A stretch of DNA of 64,000 nucleotides from assembly GCA_024229515.1 (NCBI GenBank), contig JAAESI010000047.1:62001-126000 (forward strand). The letters run 5' to 3'. A program made the translations under genes and the position numbers. Origin of the DNA: Pseudomonadota bacterium (lineage in GTDB: Bacteria > Myxococcota_A > UBA796 > UBA9615). The notes beneath the pieces are model-generated. The model had not been told where the DNA came from, ran no database searches, and saw only the letters and a list, made by a program, of their open reading frames with translations. Shown one piece after another: positions 27,290-35,837 of the stretch (its first letter is position 1; every line of letters begins with the position of its first letter).

Positions 27290-29277
27290 GGGAAGGACGC
27301 GCCGAGCTCGCCGGGGGGGCCCTCCTGGGCCATCGAGTAGAAGAAATTGGCCCAGAGTTGGGACGCATCGGCGTTGGTGAAGATCGCGAAGTGGTCGGTG
27401 TCGAACTGGGCCACGCCCGTCGTGACGTTGACCCCCGAGGGGTGCTCGAAGTTGCCGCTGTAGGGCTCCCGGATGGACTCCAGTCCGCGGAGTTCGAGGC
27501 CGAAGACATCGCGCTCCTCGAACGGACGCACGACGCCGAGGCGGCCGGAGGTGGCGAGCGCCTCGGAGGTATCCGCCGGGGTCTGGATGTCGTGCATCCC
27601 CTCGGTCAGCAGGAGCGAGGAGGGACCGCGCTCGGACTTGGCGATCCAGTAGGGGGCGTAGTTGATCGGGTCGGTGAGCTCAGCCAGCGACTGCACCATG
27701 CCGACGATGGGGTGCATCTCGAACAGCGTGGTCCCCTCCGGGGCGCCGATGCCCGACAGCAGCACGTCGCGGATGATGAAGGGGTCCTCGCGCTGCATGA
27801 TCGTCATGCTGAGGCCCCCCCCGGAGCCGCTCAAGACCCAGCCCTTCACGCCCTCGGTGAACGGCATCGCCAGCCCGCCGGTGAGGCCACCCTGGCTGTG
27901 GCCGAGGAAGTAGATGCACTCCGGGTCGATCCGGAGGTCCGGGTGAGCCTCCGCGAGGGCGCCCCCGGCGGCGAGGTTCTCCTGAACGAAGCGGACCAGC
28001 GCGATGGTGTCGAGCGCCCCCTGGCGGAACGTCGAGACGCCCGACTCGGGGTTGAAGTAGTTGAACGAATACAGGGAGATGGCGCCGTCGTTGCCCCCGG
28101 GCCAGCGGTCCCCGTGGAACGGCTGGGGGATGCCGATCGAGACGAAGCCGCGGGCGGCCCCCTGCAGGCCCGGCCGGAGTTGCCCGCCGCCCAGGTGGCT
28201 GAAGCGGTCGCCCCCGGTGCCGTGGGCGTGGAGGATGACCGGCCAGCCCTCCTCGGGTTGGTCCGCGCTCGCCAGGGGCGTGCCGATGACGAAGGGGATG
28301 CGCTCGGCGGCCTGAGGCACCGGCCGGCCGTTCTCGTCCCAGACGAACCCGCCCCCTTCGGAGACGTAGGGGATGTCGCCTTCCTGGAAGTTCCAGGCGG
28401 TGTAGGAGCCGTCGTAGAGGTCGTACTGGCTCTGGTGCTCGGGGTGGTCCTCGTCCAGGAGCGTGAGCCCCTCATCGTCGTTCCAGGCGGGGTACGTCGG
28501 CTCCTCCCGGACGAAGTCCGACAGCACACGCATCTCCTGGAGGACGTCCTGGGTGGTGAACACCGTCGCCGCGCTGACCCACCACCAGGGGGGCTGGTCC
28601 TCGATCTCGTCCGCCGGCAGCGGCACGGTCTGCTCGAGGTGGTCCATGAGCGGCGCGTACAGATCGCTCTCGAGCGCCTCCTGAACGTCTGCCGAAGGCC
28701 GCAGGTACCGGCCCTGCGGGTCCTGGGCATCGATCACGTAGACCGCGTAGGTCGTCGCGGAGTCGAGGGGGAAGCCCCAGTAGGGGGCGACCATCAGGAG
28801 GTTGTCCTCCAGCCACGGGTCCGAGCCCGCGTCCTCAACGTACTCCCAGCGGGCGGGCAGGCACTCGCCGAACTCGTCCGAGGTGCTGTCGATGTTCACG
28901 ATCCGGATCGGCCCCTCGCACCGCATCGAGGCGCGGGCGCCGGAGCGATCCCACGCCGGAATCGCGACCGGGCCGTCGAACCAGAAGTACGTAGGGGAGT
29001 TCAGGCCGAAGCCTTCGATGACGGTGCTTCCGAAGAGCACGTAGTCGCCGAGGATCGGGGACGCCGAGGGGTTGGGGAAGCCCCACAGATCGGGGTGGCG
29101 TCCCCCGGCGCGGCGGGCCGGAACGGTGCGCAGGTCATGCGGCCAGGGCATCGACCAGAAGCCGTCGCGGAGGTCCGTGTCGAAGTGCAGCTGGACCGGC
29201 GAGACGGCCCGCTCCTCGGGGTTGGTGGGGCAGCCGATCAGGAGCAGGGCGGCAGCGAGCAGCAGGGCAGATCTCAT
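27286..29277 (-). CDS. Lipoprotein with alpha/beta-hydrolase domain
   Basis: A 663-residue predicted lipoprotein. The ATG at 29277 begins the signal peptide MRSALLLAAALLLIGC. The N-terminal 250 residues hold a beta-rich domain (FWSMPWPHDLRT, YVLFGSTVIEGFGLNSPTYF). The remainder is an alpha/beta-hydrolase fold: VILHAHGTGGDRFSHLGG (oxyanion region), nucleophile motif YFLGHSQGGLTGGLA, and a late His in FDTDHFAIFTNADA that could complete the triad. Substrate unknown; esterase or lipase activity is plausible. The 4-nt overlap with the glycosylase gene and with the 77-residue gene upstream implies one operon. Confidence 0.88.
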   Translation of the reverse strand: MRSALLLAAALLLIGCPTNPEERAVSPVQLHFDTDLRDGFWSMPWPHDLRTVPARRAGGRHPDLWGFPNPSASPILGDYVLFGSTVIEGFGLNSPTYFWFDGPVAIPAWDRSGARASMRCEGPIRIVNIDSTSDEFGECLPARWEYVEDAGSDPWLEDNLLMVAPYWGFPLDSATTYAVYVIDAQDPQGRYLRPSADVQEALESDLYAPLMDHLEQTVPLPADEIEDQPPWWWVSAATVFTTQDVLQEMRVLSDFVREEPTYPAWNDDEGLTLLDEDHPEHQSQYDLYDGSYTAWNFQEGDIPYVSEGGGFVWDENGRPVPQAAERIPFVIGTPLASADQPEEGWPVILHAHGTGGDRFSHLGGGQLRPGLQGAARGFVSIGIPQPFHGDRWPGGNDGAISLYSFNYFNPESGVSTFRQGALDTIALVRFVQENLAAGGALAEAHPDLRIDPECIYFLGHSQGGLTGGLAMPFTEGVKGWVLSGSGGGLSMTIMQREDPFIIRDVLLSGIGAPEGTTLFEMHPIVGMVQSLAELTDPINYAPYWIAKSERGPSSLLLTEGMHDIQTPADTSEALATSGRLGVVRPFEERDVFGLELRGLESIREPYSGNFEHPSGVNVTTGVAQFDTDHFAIFTNADASQLWANFFYSMAQEGPPGELGASFP

Positions 29278-29507
29278 GCGCCCTCCCGGAGCCAGACGGT
29301 GCGTCCGTCGGCGTCTTCGATGCGGAGCAGGTTGGGGATCGCGGTGGCGATCTCGATGTCGGCGGGACCGTAGCAGCCGGGCGAATTCTCCGAGGAGACA
29401 TCGATCCACTTGTCCAACATCAGCCCGGTCATCGGAACGAGACCGTAAGCGCGGTAGCGCCCCGGAGGGAGGGCAATCTCGGGCGTGCCGTAGTTGCTGC
29501 GCGCCAC
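29274..29507 (-). CDS. Small conserved-looking protein, unknown
   Basis: A 77-residue protein starting with GTG at 29507, 4 nt after the stop of the gene upstream, and ending with a 4-nt overlap into the lipoprotein hydrolase gene. It has no signal peptide. Sequence includes LPPGRYRAYGLVPMTGLMLD and IPNLLRIEDADGRTVWLREG, which suggests a short beta domain. I recognise no family. The tight packing on both sides is the main reason to accept it. Confidence 0.65.
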   Translation of the reverse strand: MARSNYGTPEIALPPGRYRAYGLVPMTGLMLDKWIDVSSENSPGCYGPADIEIATAIPNLLRIEDADGRTVWLREGA

Positions 29508-29511
29508 GTGC

Positions 29512-29934
29512 TCAGCCCAGGCCGAGCCCGCGGCAGTGGCGCTCGAACTCTTCGCGGATCTCCCGCGTGCTCCGCAGGGTCATCCCCTCGGGGTCTTCGT
29601 CCGGCCAGTGGGTCAGCATGAACTTGAGGTCGCGGTCCCACGCCCGCGCGTAGTCGCGCACGTCATGCGGGGATCGACCGCGGTAGTGCTCGAACCAGTA
29701 CAGCAGCGCCTTGGCCCGCAGATACCGGGCCTCGATCGTCGAGGTGTCCGCGGCGATCGCCTTGGCCAGCTCCTCGAAGTAGGCCTCCCACGCCGCCTCG
29801 TCGTCCTGGAAGGCGTCGGTCTGGAACTTCTCGGCGTTCTTGATGTGAAACGCGCACTGGCGGCGGATCTCACGCGTCTTGCTCGTCGTGAAGAAGTCGC
29901 TGACGCCGAGCTTCAGGAAGTCGAGGAGTCCCAT
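29512..29934 (-). CDS. Hypothetical protein of 140 residues
   Basis: A predicted cytoplasmic, mainly helical protein ([39 protein letters not shown]). It is the first gene of a minus-strand run and is divergent from the ArsR-methyltransferase gene. TAGGCT stands 7 nt upstream of its ATG with no Shine-Dalgarno, suggesting a leaderless message. I recognise no family. Confidence 0.75.
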   Translation of the reverse strand: MGLLDFLKLGVSDFFTTSKTREIRRQCAFHIKNAEKFQTDAFQDDEAAWEAYFEELAKAIAADTSTIEARYLRAKALLYWFEHYRGRSPHDVRDYARAWDRDLKFMLTHWPDEDPEGMTLRSTREIREEFERHCRGLGLG

Positions 29935-29941
29935 CGACAGG

Positions 29942-29947
29942 AGCCTA
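29942..29947 (-). promoter_or_regulatory. Candidate -10 box (TAGGCT) for a leaderless gene
   Basis: On the minus strand TAGGCT precedes the ATG at 29934 by 7 nt. There is no gene end here to explain the TAG and no Shine-Dalgarno. It is one of several such boxes in the window. Confidence 0.45.
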
Positions 29948-29972
29948 CCATCCGAGGTGATTCCGACGTTCC

Positions 29973-30003
29973 TATCGACAAATCGAGATACGTCGATATA
30001 TCT
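29973..30003 (+). promoter_or_regulatory. Palindromic, AT-rich operator/promoter of the ArsR-methyltransferase-ahcY unit
   Basis: In an otherwise GC-rich region this stretch contains nested inverted repeats: TATCGA (29973) with TCGATA (29993-29998), ATCGA (29982-29986) with TCGAT (29993-29997), and AGATA (29986-29990) with TATCT (29999-30003). A -10-like TATATC at 29997-30002 lies nine nt before the ATG at 30012, so a bound ArsR-type dimer would block the promoter. Confidence 0.55.
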
Positions 30004-30011
30004 TGCCCTCG

Positions 30012-30926
30012 ATGGCCGTCACGCTCCTCAAAGCCCTCGCCGATCCGGGTCGCCTGCTCCTGGCGCGGGTGCTGTCGTTGGGCACGTTCAACGTGTCCGA
30101 GCTGACCGAGATCGCCGACGCGGGCCAGTCCACGGTGTCGCGGAACCTCAAGATCCTCGTCGACGCGGGCCTGCTCAGCAGCCGCCGCGAAGGCCGCACC
30201 GTCTACTACGCCTGGCGGCGGGACCTGGCTCCCGCGGCCGCGTCGCTGCGCACCTGGGTGGAAGCCCACGGCCCCGCCATCGAAGGCGATGTGCGACGGC
30301 AGATCCACGACGCGTGGGAGGCCCGCCGCGAGCGCACCGCCTCCTTCTTCGCGACCGTGGATCCGGCCGATCCGGCCGCCGCCTGGCTCGGCTCCCCCGA
30401 CTGCCTCCCGCTGCTCCTCGAAGCACTCCCCGACAGCAACACGGTCGTCGATCTGGGGACCGGCAGCGGCCGCCTCCTCCCCGGACTGCGGGGGCGCGCC
30501 CCCAACGTCATCGGCGTGGACGCCTCGGCGGCGATGCTGTCGGAGGCTCGGCGCCGCACCCAGGATGCGGGGCTGGACGACATCGACCTGCGCCTCGGCG
30601 ATCTGGCCCACCTCCCCCTGCAGGACCACGAGGCCGACGCCGTCGTCGCCAACATGGTGCTGCACCACCTGCCCGAGCCGGCGCGCGCCTTCGACGAGAT
30701 CAAGCGCGTGCTCCGCCCCGGCGGCACCCTCCTGATCGGGGACTTCCTCCCCCACGACCAGGAGTGGATGCGCGAGACCCTGGCCGATCAGTGGCTGGGC
30801 CTCGCCCCCGACGACGTTTCCCACTGGCTGGACGAGGGTGGCTTCGAAGCCATCGACGTGCGGCCGATTCCCCCCAACCAACCCGGTGCGCTCGGCGTCT
30901 TTGTCGCGCGCGCCACCCGTGTGTGA
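30012..30926 (+). CDS. ArsR-family regulator fused to SAM-dependent methyltransferase domain
   Basis: A 304-residue protein. Residues 1-85 are an ArsR winged helix ([48 protein letters not shown]). Residues about 130-300 are a class I methyltransferase: motif [47 protein letters not shown] and [20 protein letters not shown]. Its position directly before ahcY suggests a SahR-like regulator that senses S-adenosyl compounds through the methyltransferase fold, although true methyltransferase activity is also possible. The ATG at 30012 is chosen over a TTG at 30003, which lies inside the operator. No Shine-Dalgarno is visible, fitting a leaderless message. Confidence 0.88.
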   Translation: MAVTLLKALADPGRLLLARVLSLGTFNVSELTEIADAGQSTVSRNLKILVDAGLLSSRREGRTVYYAWRRDLAPAAASLRTWVEAHGPAIEGDVRRQIHDAWEARRERTASFFATVDPADPAAAWLGSPDCLPLLLEALPDSNTVVDLGTGSGRLLPGLRGRAPNVIGVDASAAMLSEARRRTQDAGLDDIDLRLGDLAHLPLQDHEADAVVANMVLHHLPEPARAFDEIKRVLRPGGTLLIGDFLPHDQEWMRETLADQWLGLAPDDVSHWLDEGGFEAIDVRPIPPNQPGALGVFVARATRV

Positions 30927-30943
30927 ACCCACCAGGAGCCGAA

Positions 30944-32284
30944 ATGGTCGCCCCGAACACTGATCAGCCGATCGCCACCCCCATTGAGTCCGCCAACCCT
31001 CCGTTCAAGGTCGCTGACCTGTCGTTGGCCGAGTGGGGTCGCAAGGAGATCACGCTCGCCGAGAAGGAGATGCCCGGCCTGATGGCGCTTCGTGAGAAGT
31101 ACGCCGACACGCAGCCCCTCAAGGGCGCGCGCATCGCCGGCTGCCTGCACATGACCATCCAGACCGCCGTGCTCATCGAGACGCTGCAGGCGATCGGTGC
31201 GTTCGTGACGTGGACCTCGTGCAACATCTTCAGCACGCAGGACCACGCTGCTGCGGCCATCGCCGCCGCCGGCACCCCGGTCTTCGCCTGGAAGGGCATG
31301 ACCGAGGAGGAGTACGACTGGTGCATCCACCAGCAGGTCTCCGCCTTCGGCGACCAGCCGATGAACATGATCCTGGACGACGGTGGTGACCTCACCGCCA
31401 TCGTGCACAACGACTACCCGGAGCTGCTCGGCGCCATCAAGGGCATCTCCGAGGAGACCACCACCGGCGTGCTGCGCCTCTACCAGATGCTCGAGAAGGG
31501 TGAGCTGAAGGTCCCCGCCTTCAACGTCAACGACTCGGTCACGAAGTCCAAGTTCGACAACACCTACGGCTGCCGCGAGAGCCTGGCCGACGGGATCAAG
31601 CGCGCCACGGACATCATGTTCGCGGGCAAGGTCGTGGTCGTCGCCGGCTACGGCGGTGTGGGCAAGGGCTGCGTGCAGTCGATGGCCGGCCTCGGCGCGC
31701 GCGTCATCGTCACCGAGGTCGACCCGATCGTCGCCCTGCAGGCCGCGATGGAGGGCTTCCAGGTCCTCACGATGGACGAGGCCGCCCCGCTGGCCGACAT
31801 CATCGTCACCGCCACGGGCTGCTTCGACGTCGTCACCGGCGCGCACATGGAGGCCATGAAGGACCAGGCCATCCTCTGCAACATCGGGCACTTCGACAGC
31901 GAGATCGAGATCAAGTACCTGGAGCAGCGCGACGACATCAAGGAGATCAACGTCAAGCCGCAGGTGGACATCTTCGAGTTCCCCAACGGCAAGCAGCTGA
32001 TCATCCTGGCGCGCGGCCGCCTCGTGAACCTGGGTTGCGCCACCGGCCACCCCAGCTTCGTCATGAGCGCGTCGTTCACCAACCAGGTGCTCGCGCAGAT
32101 CGAGCTGTTCACCAACGACTGGGACCTCGGCGTGTACATGCTGCCGAAGATCCTCGACGAGGAGGTCGCCCGCCTCCACCTCGGCAAGCTCGGGGTGAAG
32201 CTGGACACGCTGACCGAGGAGCAGGCCGAGTACATCGGCGCCAAGGTCAACGGCCCCTACAAGCCGGAGTTCTACCGCTACTAA
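30944..32284 (+). CDS. ahcY: S-adenosylhomocysteine hydrolase
   Basis: A 446-residue NAD-dependent enzyme that splits S-adenosylhomocysteine into adenosine and homocysteine, relieving methyltransferase inhibition. Landmarks: [52 protein letters not shown], the NAD-binding [17 protein letters not shown] and the C-terminal [18 protein letters not shown]. The last residues KPEFYRY match the family end that reaches into the neighbouring subunit. AGGAG lies 5 nt before the ATG at 30944, 18 nt after the regulator gene. An open frame that extends far upstream is non-coding. Regulation by the upstream ArsR-type protein is likely. Confidence 0.96.
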   Translation: MVAPNTDQPIATPIESANPPFKVADLSLAEWGRKEITLAEKEMPGLMALREKYADTQPLKGARIAGCLHMTIQTAVLIETLQAIGAFVTWTSCNIFSTQDHAAAAIAAAGTPVFAWKGMTEEEYDWCIHQQVSAFGDQPMNMILDDGGDLTAIVHNDYPELLGAIKGISEETTTGVLRLYQMLEKGELKVPAFNVNDSVTKSKFDNTYGCRESLADGIKRATDIMFAGKVVVVAGYGGVGKGCVQSMAGLGARVIVTEVDPIVALQAAMEGFQVLTMDEAAPLADIIVTATGCFDVVTGAHMEAMKDQAILCNIGHFDSEIEIKYLEQRDDIKEINVKPQVDIFEFPNGKQLIILARGRLVNLGCATGHPSFVMSASFTNQVLAQIELFTNDWDLGVYMLPKILDEEVARLHLGKLGVKLDTLTEEQAEYIGAKVNGPYKPEFYRY

Positions 32285-32327
32285 GCGGTCGACTCAGAAC
32301 CGAACGTCGCGGCGCCGGCGGTCTGAC

Positions 32328-34140
32328 CTATTCGCAGGTCAGGCCGTCGGCGCTGCTCGTTCCGGAGTCGCACTCGATGCACGCCGTGGCGGGATCGAGG
32401 TCGTGGTCGAAGGTCGTGCCGCCGCAGGCGGTCGCGGGGGTGGCGCCGCCGGGGCAGTACTCACCCGCGACGCAGGCAACGCAGGCGGTGTCGGCGTCGC
32501 CGTCGTCGTCCCAGGAGCCGACCGCGCAGGAGCAGAGGGCGTCGTCGGGGCACGGGTCGCAGACGTCACCGACGCCGTCGCCGTCGCCGTCTTCCTGGCC
32601 CGGGTTGAACCAGCCGTCGCAGTTGTCGTCTTCGGACAGCACGAGGTCGCCGTCGTCGCCGTTGAGCGGCTCGCAGTCGAGCGCGTCGTCGCAGTCGTCC
32701 TGGGTGAACTCGATGTCGGTGGCGCCGTCCCCGTCGTAGTCCATGGCGATCGCCATGTCGGTGCCGTTCCCGGCCCAGTCCCCCACCGAGAAGGTGAAGT
32801 CGCTGCCCGCCTCGGTGACGTCGAAGCTGCCGACGTACTCGTCGCGGGCCGCTCCTACGGTGCGCTGGATCTGGACTCGCACCGCCTGCGCCTGATCGTC
32901 GCTGAGGGCGAGGGAGACATCACCGGAAGCCGGATCGATGGCGACGGTGAGGGCCTGTCCGCCCTCGACGGCGGCGACATCGACCTTCACCGCGACGTGG
33001 CCCGAGTCGGTCGCACGCGCGAGGGAGACAAAGCCGGGGTTCGTGGCGTCGGTGGTGTAGTCCAGCGAGGAACCGGCGGCGGACAGCGCCATGGAGTGGC
33101 TCCCCGCCTGGCCGGTGCCCTGCAGCCCGGCCATGGTGCGTCCGGGGCGGAAGATGGAGACGAGGACGTCATCGGTCTCGCCCAGGCCGGCCTCGCGCGC
33201 AGCGAGATCGACACACAGGGCGCCGTCGACGGGGGCATCGAAGGCGGCCGGCGCAGTGTCGGACCAGAGCCCGCTGAAGGTCGGCATCCAGGACCCCACC
33301 GCGGCGCCGTCGCAGTCGGTGACCGACGCGGTCGCGGGGCCGCCGGTCAACACGGTGCCTCGCGCCTCCACGCCGTCGGCCGCGCACCAGGGGCAGGCGT
33401 GCTCCCCGACCCGGACGTCGGCGCGAGTGAGGTACAGCGGCTGTCCCTCGGCGCCGGCGTAGTCGGCGGTGTCGTCGTTGGGCGACACCGAGGCCCCGTA
33501 CTGCCAGGTGTTGGCGGCGCGGTCGATGGACAGACGGCGGGATTCGCCCGCGTGGTTGGGGTCGTAGACGAGCACGTCCACGCTCCCGTCCGACGTCTCC
33601 TGAATCGCCCAGGGCACCACCGCGTGGCCGCCGCGAGGCTCGCCGTCGACGGTCCGAACGAGCCCGATGCGGGTGAACCAGTCGTTGTTGCCGAGCTCCT
33701 CGAGCAGGCGGTTGGCGGTGTCGGAGGCGTCGGTCGGCTCGGTCGCGTCCCGCACGTCGGCGGTGAATTGGGCGGCGGCTTCCCGCGCGATGGACCGGCT
33801 CAGCGGTTCGCCCTCGGGCAGTGAGCCCGCGAGGGCGACGGACTGCGCGATGTGGGCGAATCCGTCGCAGCGGCCCCCGCCGAGGGCGTGGTTGGCCTGG
33901 AGCTGCCACTGGACCGCCTCGGGAACGAGGGTGCAGCCGTCCGCTGTGATCGTGCCGTCTTCGCAAACCACGCTGCCGAACAGATCGATCATTTCCCCCG
34001 TTCCGACCAGGGAGGGGCCCGCGACGCCACCGAAGTTGTCGAACCCGAGCGTGTCGGAGTCGACGTCGAAGTCAGTGGAGACGTCGACTCCGACAGCGCA
34101 GCAGAGCGAATGGAACGAGGGCCAGGACGAGTCGGCGCAT
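32328..34140 (-). CDS. Secreted papain-fold-like protein with TSP3/cysteine-rich tail; frameshift in signal peptide
   Basis: The intact frame (33992-32328, 554 residues) lacks an export signal. Upstream, the ATG at 34140 encodes MRRLVLALVPFALL, a good signal peptide, in another frame; removing one base near 34098 joins it to AVGVDVSTDFDVDSDTLGF and on to the main frame. The N-terminal domain has a Cys in GGGRCDGFAHIAQS, a His in RGGHAVVPWAI and VLVYDPNHAGESR, a layout like C39/papain-type cysteine peptidases. A beta domain follows, then thrombospondin-type DGDGDGVGDVCDPCPDDA and a C-rich GEYCPGGATPATAC tail. Whether the frameshift is real or a sequence error cannot be told here. It is convergent with ahcY. 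Confidence 0.68.
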
Positions 34141-34180
34141 GCCCCGATCTTGTACGATTCATGTGCACTGGAGCAACCGC

Positions 34181-34624
34181 ATGCGATTGAACGCTTCGTT
34201 CATCCCCCTCGCCTTCATCCTCGCCCCCTCCATCGCGCTCGCCTCGGGAACCCCTCCCGTGGCCGAAGCAGCCGGTCCCTACTCGACCGACGAGGGCTCG
34301 ACGGTGACGCTCGGCGGGACCGAGGTCGGGAGCCGGCTGCGGTGGGGCTTCTCCGTGTCGCAGCGCCTAGGCGTGGACGACCTGGAGGCGATGCTGGTGG
34401 CGTTCGGCGCCGCTCCCCTGGGGTCGGACGAGGCGGAGGACGCGTCCTCAGCGCCGGTGCCGGCCGAGTTCCTGCTCGGAGTCCGCTACCGCGCGCCCTT
34501 CGGTCTGCGGGTCCAGCTCGCGGGCGGCAGCGGTCTGGGGGCCGCGATGGGGAACCCGGAGTTCCGCATCCTGGGCCAGATCGGGATCGCCTTCGGCATC
34601 CCGAAGCCGAAGTACAAGGGCTAG
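34181..34624 (+). CDS. Short outer-membrane-barrel-like remnant
   Basis: A 147-residue exported protein. The ATG at 34181 has GGAG 7 nt upstream; the signal peptide ends near PSIALA. Next comes a PKD-like start (EAAGPYSTDEGSTVTL), then strands typical of the last part of the N-terminal barrel of myxobacterial OmpA-family proteins (FLLGVRYRAPFGLRVQLAGG, FRILGQIGIAFGIP). Such proteins usually continue with TSP3 repeats and an OmpA domain, all absent here. The protein therefore looks like an internal-deletion remnant. It is divergent, by 40 bp, from the frame-shifted papain-like gene. Confidence 0.65.
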   Translation: MRLNASFIPLAFILAPSIALASGTPPVAEAAGPYSTDEGSTVTLGGTEVGSRLRWGFSVSQRLGVDDLEAMLVAFGAAPLGSDEAEDASSAPVPAEFLLGVRYRAPFGLRVQLAGGSGLGAAMGNPEFRILGQIGIAFGIPKPKYKG

Positions 34625-34685
34625 GCGAGCCGTTCGGGCCGCACGCGACCCTGTAGCGCGCGGCCGCACCGCCGATGGGAGAGAG

Positions 34686-35831
34686 ATGCGCGCTGAGACC
34701 CACCTGTGGATGTTTCGATGCCTGCTCCTGATGGTGCTGGTCGTCCCTGCCCTGAACTGCACCGAAGAGGGGGGCGGCGGTTGCGACTGCGACTGCCTGG
34801 ACGTGCCTGAGGACGACGACGACAGCACCGACGATGACGACTCGGCCGTCGGCAGCGACGACGACGACAGCACCGACGACGACGACAGCAGCGCGGACGA
34901 CGACGACGACGTAGTGGACGTGACCGGCGATCTGCCGGCGTGCGAGGGGAGCGTGCTGGCGGCGTTCACCGAAGACGAGATCCAGCCCCCCGGTCCGGCC
35001 AGCGACGGCTACCTGATCCCCAGCGAGGACACGATCGAAGCGGTGGTGGCGTCGGTGGAGGCGCTGACGAGCGGCAACGCCGCGCTGGCCCTCGCCGAGG
35101 TGGCGGTGGTCGGCTACGAGCTGTGCGGCGGCGCGGGCGACGAGGCCGGAACGGCGCTGTGGCGTCCGGTCGAGCCCGGCTCGGGACGCGCGGTGATCGC
35201 CTGGCGGGCGGTGGAGGCGCGACCGCTGATCGTCGGCGTGCCCCATCCGTGGTTCGAAGACGGAACGCTGGACGAGGGCGTGTATGCCTTCGGCGAGCTG
35301 GACGCCCGGGTGCTGATCAGCGCGGGCGCCCACCGGTGCGCGAACACGGGCGCGTCGCCCTGCGATGGCACCACCGGCGTGTGCGGGGGCGATGACCTCC
35401 CCTACCGCGAATCGGACCAGGCCCACGTCACGGAGACGGTCTTCGGCGTGGGACACGAGCTCTTCGCCGACTTGTTCGAGGACGACGTCGTGGTGTCGCT
35501 GCACGGCATGGCGGACGAAGGCGTCAGCCTCTCGGACGGCACCGACGGCGACGTCGCCAGCGACTCCGTAGTCGCCACCCTCGCCGCAGCCCTGGCGACG
35601 GAGTTCCCCGAGCAGCTCGTCACCACCTGCAACGACTACGACGGCGCCCTCGTCGCCGACCGGCTCTGCGGGACGACCAACGCGCAGGGCCGCTACGTCA
35701 ACGGCTCCGAGAGCCCCTGCGACACCGCCGCGGACGCGGCTGGGGGGCGGTTCGTGCACCTCGAGCAGAGTTCGACGATGCGGGAAGACGGCGAGACGGT
35801 GATGGAGCTCCTGATCGAAGCCGTCGACTAG
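34686..35831 (+). CDS. Predicted lipoprotein with Asp-rich linker and His-rich domain
   Basis: A 381-residue protein. The signal peptide ends at VPALNC, followed by GGGGCDCDCLDVPEDDDD and further D-rich runs to about residue 80. The remainder is a single domain with conserved-looking polar sites: GVPHPWFEDGTLDEG, ISAGAHRCANTG, YRESDQAHVTETVF and VVSLHGMADEGVS. The spacing of the His and Glu residues suggests a metal-dependent hydrolase, but I cannot assign a family. GGGAG precedes the ATG at 34686. The gene is convergent with the PEGA kinase gene, 6 bp apart. Confidence 0.8.
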   Translation: MRAETHLWMFRCLLLMVLVVPALNCTEEGGGGCDCDCLDVPEDDDDSTDDDDSAVGSDDDDSTDDDDSSADDDDDVVDVTGDLPACEGSVLAAFTEDEIQPPGPASDGYLIPSEDTIEAVVASVEALTSGNAALALAEVAVVGYELCGGAGDEAGTALWRPVEPGSGRAVIAWRAVEARPLIVGVPHPWFEDGTLDEGVYAFGELDARVLISAGAHRCANTGASPCDGTTGVCGGDDLPYRESDQAHVTETVFGVGHELFADLFEDDVVVSLHGMADEGVSLSDGTDGDVASDSVVATLAAALATEFPEQLVTTCNDYDGALVADRLCGTTNAQGRYVNGSESPCDTAADAAGGRFVHLEQSSTMREDGETVMELLIEAVD

Positions 35832-35837
35832 AGGCGG

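Noticed and set aside
29879-30943. N-terminal extension of the ahcY frame
   Set aside because: The extension is Arg/Pro-rich and lies over the ArsR-methyltransferase gene; ahcY has a ribosome site and a normal start at 30944.
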